Positions 44,862 through 53,256 of a DNA stretch of 64,000 bases are shown here, piece after piece. The notes under the pieces were generated by a model. The model was given only the letters and a program-made list of their open reading frames with translations, had not been told where the DNA came from and made no database searches. The position numbers were made by a program, and so were the translations under genes. The stretch's first letter is position 1. Every line of letters starts with the position of its first letter. This DNA is from JBAJNL01 sp036881885 (GTDB taxonomy: Bacteria; Pseudomonadota; Alphaproteobacteria; Holosporales; Hepatobacteraceae): contig JBAJNL010000002.1 of the NCBI GenBank assembly GCA_036881885.1, positions 1 through 64,000 of the forward strand. Direction: 5' to 3'.

Positions 44862-45578
44862 TTATAGATCTTCCACGTTGTGCCAGACATGCTGCACGTC
44901 GTCATTGTCTTCAAGCGTGTTGATAAGCTTTTTAACAGTGTTCTGGCTCTCGGCATTTAGTGTAACAGTCGTTTGGGGTGTCCACACAACTGCCGCATGC
45001 AAAGGGGCGCCAAACTTCCTTTCTAGTGCTTCGCGTATGGTCAGCCAATCTTCTCTTGATGTGATAATGTGAAACGTCTCTTCAAAAGAAACCATATCCA
45101 GGGCGCCCAGTGCCAGGGCGCTTTCAAGCAGCGCGTCTTCTGCAACTTCCTGGCTATACGCAATGCGTCCCTCATGCGTAAACAGGTAAGATACGCTGCC
45201 TGCTTCACCTAAGTTGCCGCCCAACTTATTAAAGGTTGCTCTTACTTCAGCGGCAGTACGGTTGCGGTTATCCGTTAAAGCTTCAACAATAAGCGCCACA
45301 CCTGAGGGACCATAGCCTTCATAGCGCATCTCGGCATACTGTGCTGTGTCATCGCCACCGCAGCCGCGTTTAATAGCCCGCTCCATGGTGTCTTTGGGCA
45401 TGTTAGCATTTTTGGCACTTATAATGGCGGTGCGTAGGCGTGGATTAGATGTGGGGTCGTCACCGGTTTGTGCGGCAACGGTTAGCTCACGAATTAACTT
45501 TGTAAAAGCTTTTGCACGTTTTGCATCCTGTGCACCCTTGCGGTGCATGATGTTTTTAAATTGAGAATGTCCTGCCAC
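44862..45578 (-). CDS. yebC: YebC/PmpR family DNA-binding protein
   Basis: The 238-residue protein begins MAGHSQFKNIMHRKGAQDAK. It has ANMPKDTMERAIKRG, EGYGPSGVALIVEALTDNRN and HEGRIAYS, all conserved in YebC. The family includes transcription regulators such as PmpR and, in recent work on YebC2, factors that help translate polyproline stretches. The usual neighbours ruvCAB are not in the window. Confidence 0.95.
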   Translation of the reverse strand: MAGHSQFKNIMHRKGAQDAKRAKAFTKLIRELTVAAQTGDDPTSNPRLRTAIISAKNANMPKDTMERAIKRGCGGDDTAQYAEMRYEGYGPSGVALIVEALTDNRNRTAAEVRATFNKLGGNLGEAGSVSYLFTHEGRIAYSQEVAEDALLESALALGALDMVSFEETFHIITSREDWLTIREALERKFGAPLHAAVVWTPQTTVTLNAESQNTVKKLINTLEDNDDVQHVWHNVEDL

Positions 45579-45648
45579 AATTTTTTCTTGTCATTTTTCT
45601 TTTATGGTAAAAGGGGCCACTTGCCTCTGTAAAGAGGGTGTTCAAAAC

Positions 45649-46998
45649 CTAGGCTGCCTCTTCATCCATCGCAACATAAAGAACAATTTCTTTAGGGCGC
45701 GCCTCTGCTGTGTCTGAGATGTTGAAGATGTGCAAGGTTTCTCCCTTGGTAATAAAGCGGGCATCAAAAGTCACCTCGTACAAAATGGTCCCTTTGTCCG
45801 GAATCAGCTTCATGTGTGACACTGTTTGGACGCGTTTACGTCGCGCGCCCAACACGCGGTTGCTTTGTGCAGATTCGATAAAGCTTTCTGATGCCATGAC
45901 GGCACCATCTGCCCATTTTTGCATGTCTTCTTCTGTTGTTTGTGCGTTTGTTCTAATGCCCAAGATAAATGTTTTGGTCAACCAATCATCCTCAAGGGGC
46001 AAGCTAAAGATACGTTCTTTTCTTGTAAAGGGCACAACGCGGTACGATTCTTCGATTTGATCTAAGGTTTCAAAGATAAAGCGGTACAAGCTAGAAAAAG
46101 CCTGGTTACAGTTGTCGTGCAGGTAGTCTGGGAAGACGGGCGAGGGCTCGCCCCACCGCAGCGCTGCACAGTTGCCAGCAAGTCTGCGTAATGCTTGGTA
46201 CAGTGTAAAGGGCTTACAGTTTTCTTGGGCAAGTACCATTTCAAGCTCGGTGAGGCCTGTAATAAGGTAACGCCGCGTCATATCAAACTGCCAAATGGAC
46301 TGTGCGTCAAGGGAGGTGGTGGTGTGTGCTTGTGTTTTTATTTTTTTGCTAAGGTACACAAGTTTGTCGCGCACACCTTTAATGCTTTCGGCACATTTTT
46401 GCATGATGGGCGAGGCGCGCTTTAAATAAAGACTTGGGGGGACATAGTCAGTGAAAGAAAACTTTTGGTTTTTACGCACCATTTCTGCAATCGGAATGAC
46501 CGTATGCTGAACCGGTAAGGTTTCGTCTGCGCTTAAAGCAAAGCGTGGCATAAGGCGCATGATCGTAATTTTTGTATCGGGGCTGTTAAGGTCCGAGCTT
46601 TCTTCTTCGATTGGCTTGTAACGCGTTGTTGAGTCACCATCTGAAAAGTCATTAAGGCTACTTTGTGGCAGCGTCAGATAAACACGCTTTGGTTTGTCCT
46701 CGTCTTTCATAGCCGTTTTTAAGTCAATTTCTAGTGTGTCTCTCTTGTCATAAGGGAAGAAAATGACGGTACCGTCCTGCATCACACCCTCAAGTAACAA
46801 AATACGTAAGACACCAGTGGCAAGCGCGCTTTCATCAAAGAGGATTGAGCATATGCCCCAGTGATGTTGTGTGAGATGATTAAAGTGGTAATGCCACAGG
46901 TTTTTTTGCAACATATCATTTTGTTGAAAATGTTGCGGCATAACAAACATGCCCTCGTACCACTGGATAGGGTTTGCGTTAAAAGCGTTCTTTTTCAT
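45649..46998 (-). CDS. tssK: type VI secretion baseplate protein TssK
   Basis: From the ATG at 46998, with GGAGAG just upstream, the product has 449 residues, normal for TssK. It opens with PIQWYEGMFVMPQHFQQND, the conserved N-terminal TssK motif, and has the central RASPIMQKCAE and C-terminal receptor-binding region of the family. TssK is the trimeric adaptor that joins the T6SS baseplate to the TssJLM membrane complex. A TssJ-like lipoprotein gene lies just upstream. No sheath (TssBC), Hcp, VgrG or ClpV gene is in the window, so the system is scattered or partial. Confidence 0.87.
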   Translation of the reverse strand: MKKNAFNANPIQWYEGMFVMPQHFQQNDMLQKNLWHYHFNHLTQHHWGICSILFDESALATGVLRILLLEGVMQDGTVIFFPYDKRDTLEIDLKTAMKDEDKPKRVYLTLPQSSLNDFSDGDSTTRYKPIEEESSDLNSPDTKITIMRLMPRFALSADETLPVQHTVIPIAEMVRKNQKFSFTDYVPPSLYLKRASPIMQKCAESIKGVRDKLVYLSKKIKTQAHTTTSLDAQSIWQFDMTRRYLITGLTELEMVLAQENCKPFTLYQALRRLAGNCAALRWGEPSPVFPDYLHDNCNQAFSSLYRFIFETLDQIEESYRVVPFTRKERIFSLPLEDDWLTKTFILGIRTNAQTTEEDMQKWADGAVMASESFIESAQSNRVLGARRKRVQTVSHMKLIPDKGTILYEVTFDARFITKGETLHIFNISDTAEARPKEIVLYVAMDEEAA

Positions 46999-47083
46999 GG
47001 CACTCTCCACTGAGCAATAGGGTGTGACAAAAGGCCGAAGTGTGATTGGCGGTGTTTATCAGGTGTCAATTTTGGTTGCTGTC

Positions 47084-47692
47084 TCATCCTTCCTCCTGAT
47101 TAATTTGGCCTTGGGTTGGAGAGGAAGCATTCAGCTCGATCGTGGTGTAAAGGGGGTACACTTTGAAGTTTCCCTTTTTAAAGGTTGTTGTGGTGGGGTC
47201 CTGTTCAACGGCTTTAATGTCTTTTTCGCCAAGGTGAACGCGAACAGAGCTAACATTACTTTCGACAGCAGCACGGTGGTGTCCTGAAGCCATGTAGTCT
47301 GCAAATAACAAAACACCGTGTACGTTAGACTTATCCTTGATCAGCACTCTATAGCCTTCTAATACTTGTGATGGCACCATCTCCCAACGAAAAATCGATA
47401 CAAGATTCATGTTGTCGCGTCTTATTTGATCGATTTTTTCAAGATAAGAGGGCGCAGACAGTTCCTTGCAGTATTCGTATAGTTTTTTATCGTAAACAAC
47501 AAGTAAATCCACCGTTGTTGCGGTGTTCTTGTTAAAATTTTTGTGAGAAATAAGTGAAATATAATTTAATTTTGTGCCCACTGGCTTTTCAGGGTCGTCT
47601 GTCTGGGATGACCCACATCCTGAAAGTAGCAAGAGAGCGAATACCCAAAAAAGATGTTTGATGTAACAATGCAACATACGTTTTAGTGCCAT
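47084..47692 (-). CDS. tssJ: TssJ-like T6SS outer-membrane lipoprotein
   Basis: The 202-residue protein has a signal peptide and lipobox LLLLSGC with Cys26. The mature part has a beta-sandwich-like pattern (TVDLLVVYDKKLYEYCKELS, RVLIKDKSNVHGVLLFADY). TssJ is a small outer-membrane lipoprotein with such a fold. Sequence resemblance alone is weak; the call rests on the lipobox, the fold pattern and the position directly before tssK. Its ATG follows the stop of the SPOR gene with no gap. Confidence 0.62.
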   Translation of the reverse strand: MALKRMLHCYIKHLFWVFALLLLSGCGSSQTDDPEKPVGTKLNYISLISHKNFNKNTATTVDLLVVYDKKLYEYCKELSAPSYLEKIDQIRRDNMNLVSIFRWEMVPSQVLEGYRVLIKDKSNVHGVLLFADYMASGHHRAAVESNVSSVRVHLGEKDIKAVEQDPTTTTFKKGNFKVYPLYTTIELNASSPTQGQINQEEG

Positions 47693-48451
47693 TTATTTTT
47701 TTGCTTTCTCTTTCTCTTTTGTGCCAGAGACTGCTTGTTGATCTGCGCTTTGTGGAATCACAACAGCCGATAAGAACTTTTGCTGGTTTAGCCCTTCAGC
47801 CACCGTTTCTGCCTCGATGTAACTGGTGCCGATCTCTGAGCACACTCTAAAAACTTTTGGATGGCCCTTGTGCTGTTCTTTTTTAATCACGGCAGAGATG
47901 TTTTGCTCAGCAAGTCTTTTTTTCAGATCTTCTGCGTTTTCATAGGTTGCAAAAGAACCAAAGTGCACAACGTAACGCTCGCCTTTAAAGGTAGTTTCTT
48001 GTTTGGGTTTGGTGGGGTGTTTTGTTGTCTTTTTTATGCTGTCCTTGGCGGTTTTAGGCTGTGTTTTTTGGGTCTGTTTTTTCTTTGTCGCCACTGGTTT
48101 CTTAGTCGTGACAGCAGGTAGGTGTTGTGCGGGTTTGTAAGAAACCCAAAGTCCACAAAAAAACCCCGCAACAAAAAAGCAAATGCCCAACAGCATCAGT
48201 GAGACCACAAAGAGGATAAAATGCTTTTTTTGAAAAAGAAAAGGCGTGTTGTTTGCGGCGTCGTCCTTTTTTTTTAAAGAGGCAGGTTTTAAAGAGATGC
48301 CCCTTGTTTGTGTGATGGTTGTGGGTTTGACATAAAAAGGGACTTGCTCAGAATCTTTAGCTTGCATGTTCCCCTGAAAAATTTCAGAGGTGCCCGCTCC
48401 CCACTGTATGTCTCTTGCAGGAGGTGATACGTTTTTTTTGTCCACAGACAC
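47693..48451 (-). CDS. SPOR-domain inner-membrane protein
   Basis: The 252-residue bitopic protein has a cytoplasmic part of about 77 residues, one membrane helix (FILFVVSLMLLGICFFVAGF), a Lys/Thr/Pro-rich linker and a SPOR domain at about 157-235 (YVVHFGSFATYENAEDLKKR). SPOR domains bind denuded glycan strands of peptidoglycan, usually at the septum. The gene abuts tssJ and precedes tssK. It could localise the secretion apparatus to the wall or act in division; the operon favours the first. Confidence 0.78.
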   Translation of the reverse strand: MSVDKKNVSPPARDIQWGAGTSEIFQGNMQAKDSEQVPFYVKPTTITQTRGISLKPASLKKKDDAANNTPFLFQKKHFILFVVSLMLLGICFFVAGFFCGLWVSYKPAQHLPAVTTKKPVATKKKQTQKTQPKTAKDSIKKTTKHPTKPKQETTFKGERYVVHFGSFATYENAEDLKKRLAEQNISAVIKKEQHKGHPKVFRVCSEIGTSYIEAETVAEGLNQQKFLSAVVIPQSADQQAVSGTKEKEKAKK

Positions 48452-48572
48452 AACACTTTATCAAAATTGACAGTTACCTTCATAAGAGAAAGCAGCTTCC
48501 GTTAAGAAACCATAAAATAGAACATAAATAATGACGAATGTGTTAGATCATCTGTTTCAAAGAGAAAGCTTT

Positions 48573-49178
48573 TTAAACAGAAAAATGCATGTGCCAGCAA
48601 TTTTGAATTGCTTGATCGCGCTCAAAGGACACATTGTTTTCGCGTAGTTGCACATGAAAAAAAGCCTCAAGATGTTTGACAAGGGCCTTTTCGTGCCCAA
48701 AAGGTTTTGCAAGCGCATCGCCTTTAATGTAAGCGCTAGAGGCGTTTAATGAGATATGCAATGTTTTGATTGTGTTGAGTTGCTTTAAAACCCACAAAGT
48801 GGCCAACATAAGAAGGCGATAGTGCGATGTAGGCCAAGGGTGCTCAAAATCATCACAGGAAAAATCAATGTGTCGATAGCTTTTGACATAGTCACGTATC
48901 ATTTTGTGATAAGACGCAGGTGGCATGGAAGCGGTGGGTGAGAACAGGCAGCGCAGGTACTCAAAGCGTGCCCTTAGATTTTCGTTTGCCTCAAGCATGA
49001 TGGGTAGCATCTGCTCTTGGTGTGTTTGGTCTTGCATCATCTCACACCCCATAGATAATGCCGTAAAGGGTGAAATTAAGTCATGCAACATCAAAGCGAT
49101 CAGCGCGTTGACCGACGCAATGGCCAGTGAAGGCTCATCGGTGTGAGGGTCGGTGACTAAAGCACTGCTGTCAAACAT
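48573..49178 (-). CDS. chpT: histidine phosphotransferase ChpT
   Basis: The 201-residue protein has the DHp-like helix ALIALMLHDLISPFTALSMG with phospho-accepting His32, and a degenerate ATPase-like C-terminal half. This matches ChpT, which relays phosphate from CckA to CtrA and CpdR and controls cell cycle and flagellar genes in alphaproteobacteria. The flagellar block 3 kb away is a plausible target. cckA and ctrA are outside the window. Confidence 0.85.
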   Translation of the reverse strand: MFDSSALVTDPHTDEPSLAIASVNALIALMLHDLISPFTALSMGCEMMQDQTHQEQMLPIMLEANENLRARFEYLRCLFSPTASMPPASYHKMIRDYVKSYRHIDFSCDDFEHPWPTSHYRLLMLATLWVLKQLNTIKTLHISLNASSAYIKGDALAKPFGHEKALVKHLEAFFHVQLRENNVSFERDQAIQNCWHMHFSV

Positions 49179-49354
49179 CTGTTTTTCCTTAAAGCTAAAA
49201 ATAAACTGGACTATCTTTTTTTTTCAACAGATTAAAACAGAAAAACACTGTTGAATAGTCTATACGAAAAAGTTACCTTATGTAGCGGTAACAGAAAAAA
49301 GGCGAAAAATCGATTTTTTCCTTGTGTTTTTGTTATTTTTTACATAAATTGTTT

Positions 49355-49444
49355 ATGTTCCTAAGAGGAGCAATAAATAGATGGCTTAAGGAGAACCTTT
49401 TTATTAAGAAGGTTTATTCATCGCCTAACTGGGAGGGGGGGTAG
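49355..49444 (+). CDS. possible 29-residue peptide
   Basis: An ATG at 49355 opens a 29-codon frame ending in TAG at 49442-49444. The peptide contains INRWLKENLFIKKVYSSPNW, a basic, amphipathic-looking stretch, and ends EGG. It has no Shine-Dalgarno sequence and, if the predicted promoter is right, would be almost leaderless. The protein-like composition is the only support. Confidence 0.2.
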   Translation: MFLRGAINRWLKENLFIKKVYSSPNWEGG

Positions 49445-49487
49445 TGAACGTGCCATAGGTAGTGATTTAGGAAAGGCACTTTTTTTT
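49355..49487 (+). ncRNA. candidate small transcript between chpT and smpB
   Basis: A promoter-like pair TTGTGT (49322-49327) and TAAATT (49345-49350), 17 bases apart, would start a transcript near 49357. A stem GTGCC / GGCAC followed by eight T (49450-49487) would end it. Inside are a hairpin AACCTT / AAGGTT and several GGA motifs (AGAGGAGC, AAGGAGAA, GGGAGG). The candidate runs antisense to the last 20 bases of smpB. It could be a regulatory RNA or the mRNA of a 29-codon peptide. No known RNA family is recognised. Confidence 0.35.
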
Positions 49488-49925
49488 CAAAAGGTGCTGT
49501 TTTTGGCGTTGCCAGCTTTTCTCTTTCAAGGTTTCTCTTTTATCGGCTTTTGTTTTGCCTTTTGAAAGAGCAAGTTCCATTTTGATTTTTCCCTTAGGGG
49601 TGATATAGAGCTTGGTAGGCACAAGAGCTAATCCTTGATAGCTGACAGCGCCGCTTAATTTATGAATTTGACGGCTGTGTAAAAGCAGCTTGCGGGGCCT
49701 TTTGGGGTCGCGCTGGCCTTGTGTTGTTGCGTGTTTGTAAGGCGCGATGTACAGGTTGTTTAAAAAACACTCTCCTTTTTGGAACGTTGCAAACGCTTCT
49801 TCGATCTTGCCTTGCCCTATGCGTAAGGATTTGACCTCATCACCAAGTAACACCAGGCCGGCTTCTAGAGTTGAGATGATTTCGTAGTTGTATCGGGCTT
49901 TTTTGTTGTTTAAAAGTACTTTCAT
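49467..49925 (-). CDS. smpB: SsrA-binding protein SmpB
   Basis: The 152-residue protein has NKKARYNYEIISTLEAGLVL, GDEVKSLR, NLYIAPYKHA, RPRKLLLH, LVPTKLYITPKGKIKMELAL and a Lys-rich tail. These match SmpB, the partner of tmRNA in rescuing stalled ribosomes. I looked for the tmRNA gene on both sides and found no convincing candidate. Confidence 0.97.
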   Translation of the reverse strand: MKVLLNNKKARYNYEIISTLEAGLVLLGDEVKSLRIGQGKIEEAFATFQKGECFLNNLYIAPYKHATTQGQRDPKRPRKLLLHSRQIHKLSGAVSYQGLALVPTKLYITPKGKIKMELALSKGKTKADKRETLKEKSWQRQKQHLLKKKCLS

Positions 49926-50263
49926 GGTGCTCTTTTAAGGGGTCTTCTGCTCTGGTTAGCATGTTACATGTAACGTGTTTTTCTGCCAAACAACGGCAGC
50001 CAGATTTTTTGTAGGCCGCGCGTTACCCTTTTACAAAACGGGGGGCTTGCTTGCTATATGCTTTTGGTCGATCAAGAGTTTTTTCAAAGGAGCGGCCAAG
50101 CGTGTGAGACGACAGAGGTGTGATACTTGTTTGATAACGTCGGCGTTGTTTTCTTTTTTAAGCTGGCGTGGAAAAATTTCTCATAAAACGCGGTGGTCAC
50201 CTCTCTTGTGATCGCAGTCTCTTTATTGGCACCGCGCGCAGCAAACAGCGAAGCGTTTTATTT
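49926..50263. other. intergenic stretch between smpB and the Fis-like gene
   Basis: A plus-strand frame at 49975-50211 (78 codons, containing FKGAAKRVRRQRC) has no recognisable family and no good ribosome-binding site. A palindrome TTACATGTAA at about 49965 may be a protein-binding site near the smpB promoter. I see no RNA gene or other supported feature. Confidence 0.3.
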
Positions 50264-50632
50264 CTAAGCAGATTTTTGGATTTGCAGGCGCAAGGTGCGC
50301 AGCTTGCAGCGAAGCGTATTGCGGTGTAGGCCCAAGATTTTAGCTGCCTGGCTTTGGTTATAGCAGACAAACTTTAAAACCTCTTCGATGAGGGCTGTTT
50401 CCATCTCTTGCAAAACGTGTTTGTGCAAATCATGGGGCAGCATGTGGCTTTTTTTGTAAGTTGCAAGATAAGCCTTGATTTTAGGACGTACTAAGTCATC
50501 AATACCTGCCGAGGTTTGAAGCGAGGCAGTTCTTGTCGGCACCATCTTGACAGGGTCGTGCTTGTTGGTCTTAGAAAATTTTGTTTTGGGCGTCACGATC
50601 GATACTTTTTGGCATAAAATCAGCCAATGCAC
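50264..50632 (-). CDS. Fis/NtrC-type helix-turn-helix protein
   Basis: The protein has up to 122 residues from a GTG at 50632 that overlaps dusB by 13 bases; later starts at 50596 (GTG) or 50545 (ATG) are possible. The last 45 residues are a Fis-type DNA-binding domain with LIEEVLKFVCYNQSQAAKIL and GLHRNTLRCKLRTL. In free-living alphaproteobacteria dusB (nifR3) is followed by ntrB and ntrC, and this domain resembles the NtrC C-terminus. No receiver or AAA+ domain is present, so it may be a surviving DNA-binding piece working alone like Fis. Confidence 0.78.
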   Translation of the reverse strand: MHWLILCQKVSIVTPKTKFSKTNKHDPVKMVPTRTASLQTSAGIDDLVRPKIKAYLATYKKSHMLPHDLHKHVLQEMETALIEEVLKFVCYNQSQAAKILGLHRNTLRCKLRTLRLQIQKSA

Positions 50633-51624
50633 GCTGTTTCGTTTTCAGGAAAGGCTGCCTGAGTGTCATAAAATAAGGCAGTCGAACGTAAAAGATCACT
50701 CTCTTTTTCCGTCTGATTAACCTGGGCACGAAAAGTTGCACCACTGGCATAGCCCTTACTGTACCAACCAAGGTGCTTGCGTGCAATACGTACGCCGACT
50801 TCTTTTCCATAAAAATCAAGCAAGTGTCCAAGGTGGGTTAAAACAATTTCTTTTTGCTGTGCCACCGAAGGTTCGGGTAAAAGCTTTTGCGTGCGCAGGA
50901 AATGGTTTACTTGGGCAATGCGCCAAGGACGTCCATAGCAGGCGCGGCCTATCATGACGCCGTTAAGGCTGTACTGTTTCATAAGAGACAAAGCGGTTTG
51001 AGGTGTCTTAATATCACCATTGCCCACAAAAGGGATAGAGATTTTTTGTCGTACACGCTCAAAAAAGGCCCAATCAGAGTCACCTCTGTAAAATTGGCAG
51101 CGCGTGCGGCCGTGCACAGTGATCATTTGAACGCCTTCTTCTTGCGCAATATAAGCAAGTTCTGGTGCATTTTGTGTGTCGTCATCCCAGCCTTTACGCA
51201 TTTTAAGGGTCACCGGTACAGAAACAGCTTTTACGACTTGAGATAAGATTTGACGTGCGTGCCTTAGGTCTTTCATCAGCGCACTGCCTGCTGCTTGACC
51301 CACAACTTTTTTGGCCGGGCAGCCCATGTTAATGTCAACAATGGTAGCGCCCATATCAACGGCAAGCTTAGCGGCTTCGGCCATCACATTTGGTTTCACG
51401 CCAGCAATTTGCGTAATGTTTGTGGCGTTAGACGATGTGAGTGGCTTGGCCATCAGCAAAGATTGTCGTGTTTGCCGAATCATCGATTCACTTGCAATCA
51501 TTTCGGACACAACATTTCCCGCGCCAAACGAGGTCACCATTGAGCGAAAGGGAAAATCACTGACACCTGACATGGGTGCTAAAAAAACAGGACTTTTAAG
51601 GGTGACAGATCCAACTTGCAGCAT
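50620..51624 (-). CDS. dusB: tRNA-dihydrouridine synthase B
   Basis: The 334-residue FMN enzyme has LAPMSGVSDFPFR, the catalytic Cys in DINMGCPAKKVVGQAAGSAL, KMRKGWDD, ITVHGRTRCQFYRG, VGNGDI and GVMIGRACYGRPW. DusB reduces specific uridines in the tRNA D-loop. The position before a Fis-type gene matches Fis/Ntr operons elsewhere. The COQ10-type gene ends 10 bases upstream of its start. Confidence 0.95.
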   Translation of the reverse strand: MLQVGSVTLKSPVFLAPMSGVSDFPFRSMVTSFGAGNVVSEMIASESMIRQTRQSLLMAKPLTSSNATNITQIAGVKPNVMAEAAKLAVDMGATIVDINMGCPAKKVVGQAAGSALMKDLRHARQILSQVVKAVSVPVTLKMRKGWDDDTQNAPELAYIAQEEGVQMITVHGRTRCQFYRGDSDWAFFERVRQKISIPFVGNGDIKTPQTALSLMKQYSLNGVMIGRACYGRPWRIAQVNHFLRTQKLLPEPSVAQQKEIVLTHLGHLLDFYGKEVGVRIARKHLGWYSKGYASGATFRAQVNQTEKESDLLRSTALFYDTQAAFPENETACIG

Positions 51625-51634
51625 TGTAAAAGGC

Positions 51635-52093
51635 CTATGGGCGCATTTTTTCTTTTAAGGATAACTCTCTGGCGCGTTTTTCAAAGGCTTTGACCATCTC
51701 TTTTGCAATTTTTTGAAGGGCTGTTCCCAAGAGCTTGTCTAGTAAAACACTGCTGAGTGAGAAAGAGATGTTAAAATCAACTTGGCAAGACTGTGGGTCG
51801 TTTTCTTTTGGTTCAAAATGCCATGTGCTTTCTAAAGATTTAAGAGGGCCACCCTTGAGGTAGCTGATTGCAATTTTATGGGTGGGCTCTAAAAAAACGC
51901 GGGACCGAAAATCCTCTTGAAATCCGGCAATTTCTAAACCGACAGTTGCTTCTAACAGTGTTTTGTTACGCTTTGTGATTGCAACAGAGTGACACCAAGG
52001 CAGAAAGTGTGGGTATTGCTCAACATCTGCCACAAGCGCGTACAAAAAAGCAGGTGTGTAAGGCATTAAAAGCGTTTCTTGATGGCGTAACAC
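51635..52093 (-). CDS. COQ10/RatA-type START-domain protein
   Basis: The 152-residue protein has YTPAFLYALVADVEQYPHFL, PWCHSV, FRSRVFLEPTHKIAISYLKG and FNISFSLSSVLLDKLLG, as in the polyketide-cyclase/START family of COQ10 and RatA. COQ10 binds ubiquinone and helps its delivery to the respiratory chain. That fits the ubiquinone genes elsewhere in the window. It probably shares an operon with dusB. Confidence 0.88.
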   Translation of the reverse strand: MLRHQETLLMPYTPAFLYALVADVEQYPHFLPWCHSVAITKRNKTLLEATVGLEIAGFQEDFRSRVFLEPTHKIAISYLKGGPLKSLESTWHFEPKENDPQSCQVDFNISFSLSSVLLDKLLGTALQKIAKEMVKAFEKRARELSLKEKMRP

Positions 52094-52191
52094 GTAGGAA
52101 AGACTCGCTCTCTTAAAAAACTATTGCGTTCCTTTCTAACAAAAAAGGCGCCTTTTTGCCAGAACACGTTTTAGGGCGACATGCACAATCG

Positions 52192-52863
52192 CTATGAAAC
52201 CCCTACTCCTTGGGCGATATCGGTCATGACAACAGTAATTTTGGCCGCCTGTTCTGGGGGCAGTTGTGCTAAAATGGCGGCAATTTTGACGCCCTTCATG
52301 CGTTGTAAAATCATCAAAAGTACACGTGGTTCAAGGCGCGAAAAAATCGGAGCCGCTTCTTGTGGCTTCATTGACTCGAACACTTTTACAATCTCGCGCA
52401 TATGAGCTTGCTCTTTTTTGTCCGCTTCTTTTGCAAGAAAGCGCAGGCGTTTTTCTACCTTTTCAAGCTCCTCAAGGCGTGATTGAATTTCATTTTTAAG
52501 AATTGTGAGAGATTCCTCTTGTTTTTTAAAAGAATTTTTTTGCAAAAAAGAGTTGTTGTGCTGTGCGGCGAGTGTGGTGAGCATCTGAACCTCTTCAAAA
52601 GTCATATTGAGAAGATCAATTTCTTTATCCGCAGTGCTGCTGTCTTTTTTGTTTTCTGTCTTGTTTTGAGGCACTGTTTCTGACTTTTGTGCATCTGCGT
52701 TGGGGTTGGTAGTTTCATCCGCTGCAGCGTGTAAAAGCGGTTGCGCAAGAAAAGTGGGAAAATGGCCAAAAAACTGCCTTGCTTGAAAGGCGACCGCTGC
52801 AAGGCTGAGTAGCATCACAAAGACAAAAAGGCGCGAGTGAAAAAAAGGTAAATTAAAAATCAT
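52192..52863 (-). CDS. MotE-like flagellar protein (MgtE-N domain)
   Basis: The 223-residue protein has an N-terminal membrane helix (LFVFVMLLSLAAVAFQA), a variable region, a coiled coil at about 110-160 (LEELEKVEKRLRFLAKEADK) and a C-terminal MgtE-N-like domain (FESMKPQEAAPIFSRLEPRV, LAQLPPEQAAKITVVM). This is the plan of MotE, a periplasmic chaperone for the motor protein MotC in rhizobia. It sits 6 bases downstream of the DUF6468 gene in the flagellar run. Confidence 0.8.
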   Translation of the reverse strand: MIFNLPFFHSRLFVFVMLLSLAAVAFQARQFFGHFPTFLAQPLLHAAADETTNPNADAQKSETVPQNKTENKKDSSTADKEIDLLNMTFEEVQMLTTLAAQHNNSFLQKNSFKKQEESLTILKNEIQSRLEELEKVEKRLRFLAKEADKKEQAHMREIVKVFESMKPQEAAPIFSRLEPRVLLMILQRMKGVKIAAILAQLPPEQAAKITVVMTDIAQGVGVS

Positions 52864-52869
52864 AGTACC

Positions 52870-53256
52870 TTATTCATTGACTTGCTTCATGCGCAACAAA
52901 GAAGGTCTTGCGTTTTGCGTAAAAACTTTTTCGGTGCTCTCTTTGTCTTGCATACGTTTTTGAGATGTTCTTAGCTCTTGAATACGTGGCTCTAACTCTT
53001 TCATCAATGATTCTCCACGATCGGTAAAATAGGCAAGGTCTGTCTTAAGCGTGCTGCTTTTTTCTAGCGTTTCTTTAAGTTCAATCAATGTTTTTTGGGA
53101 TGTTTCGTTTAGTTGTGTGTATGTGCTGACAAGTTGTTTTAGCTCTTCTTGATGGGCGTAAGGTTTGCGCAGCCTGACCCCCAGCCGCAGGCAATAAATC
53201 AATCCACCCACAAAAAATAACAGTAACGCGCCATCAAGGCCCATTTGAATTGTCAT
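52870..53256 (-). CDS. DUF6468 flagellar-cluster protein
   Basis: The 128-residue protein has one N-terminal membrane helix (GALLLFFVGGLIYCLRLGVRL) followed by a long coiled coil (ELKQLVSTYTQLNETSQKTL onward). DUF6468 proteins occur in alphaproteobacterial flagellar operons beside fliM and fliL; their role is unknown. The ATG overlaps the fliM stop by 4 bases. Confidence 0.75.
   Translation of the reverse strand: MTIQMGLDGALLLFFVGGLIYCLRLGVRLRKPYAHQEELKQLVSTYTQLNETSQKTLIELKETLEKSSTLKTDLAYFTDRGESLMKELEPRIQELRTSQKRMQDKESTEKVFTQNARPSLLRMKQVNE

Noticed and set aside
49179..50263. tmRNA (ssrA) gene near smpB
   Set aside because: No Ala-like acceptor/T-arm pair or tag-peptide frame was found on either side.
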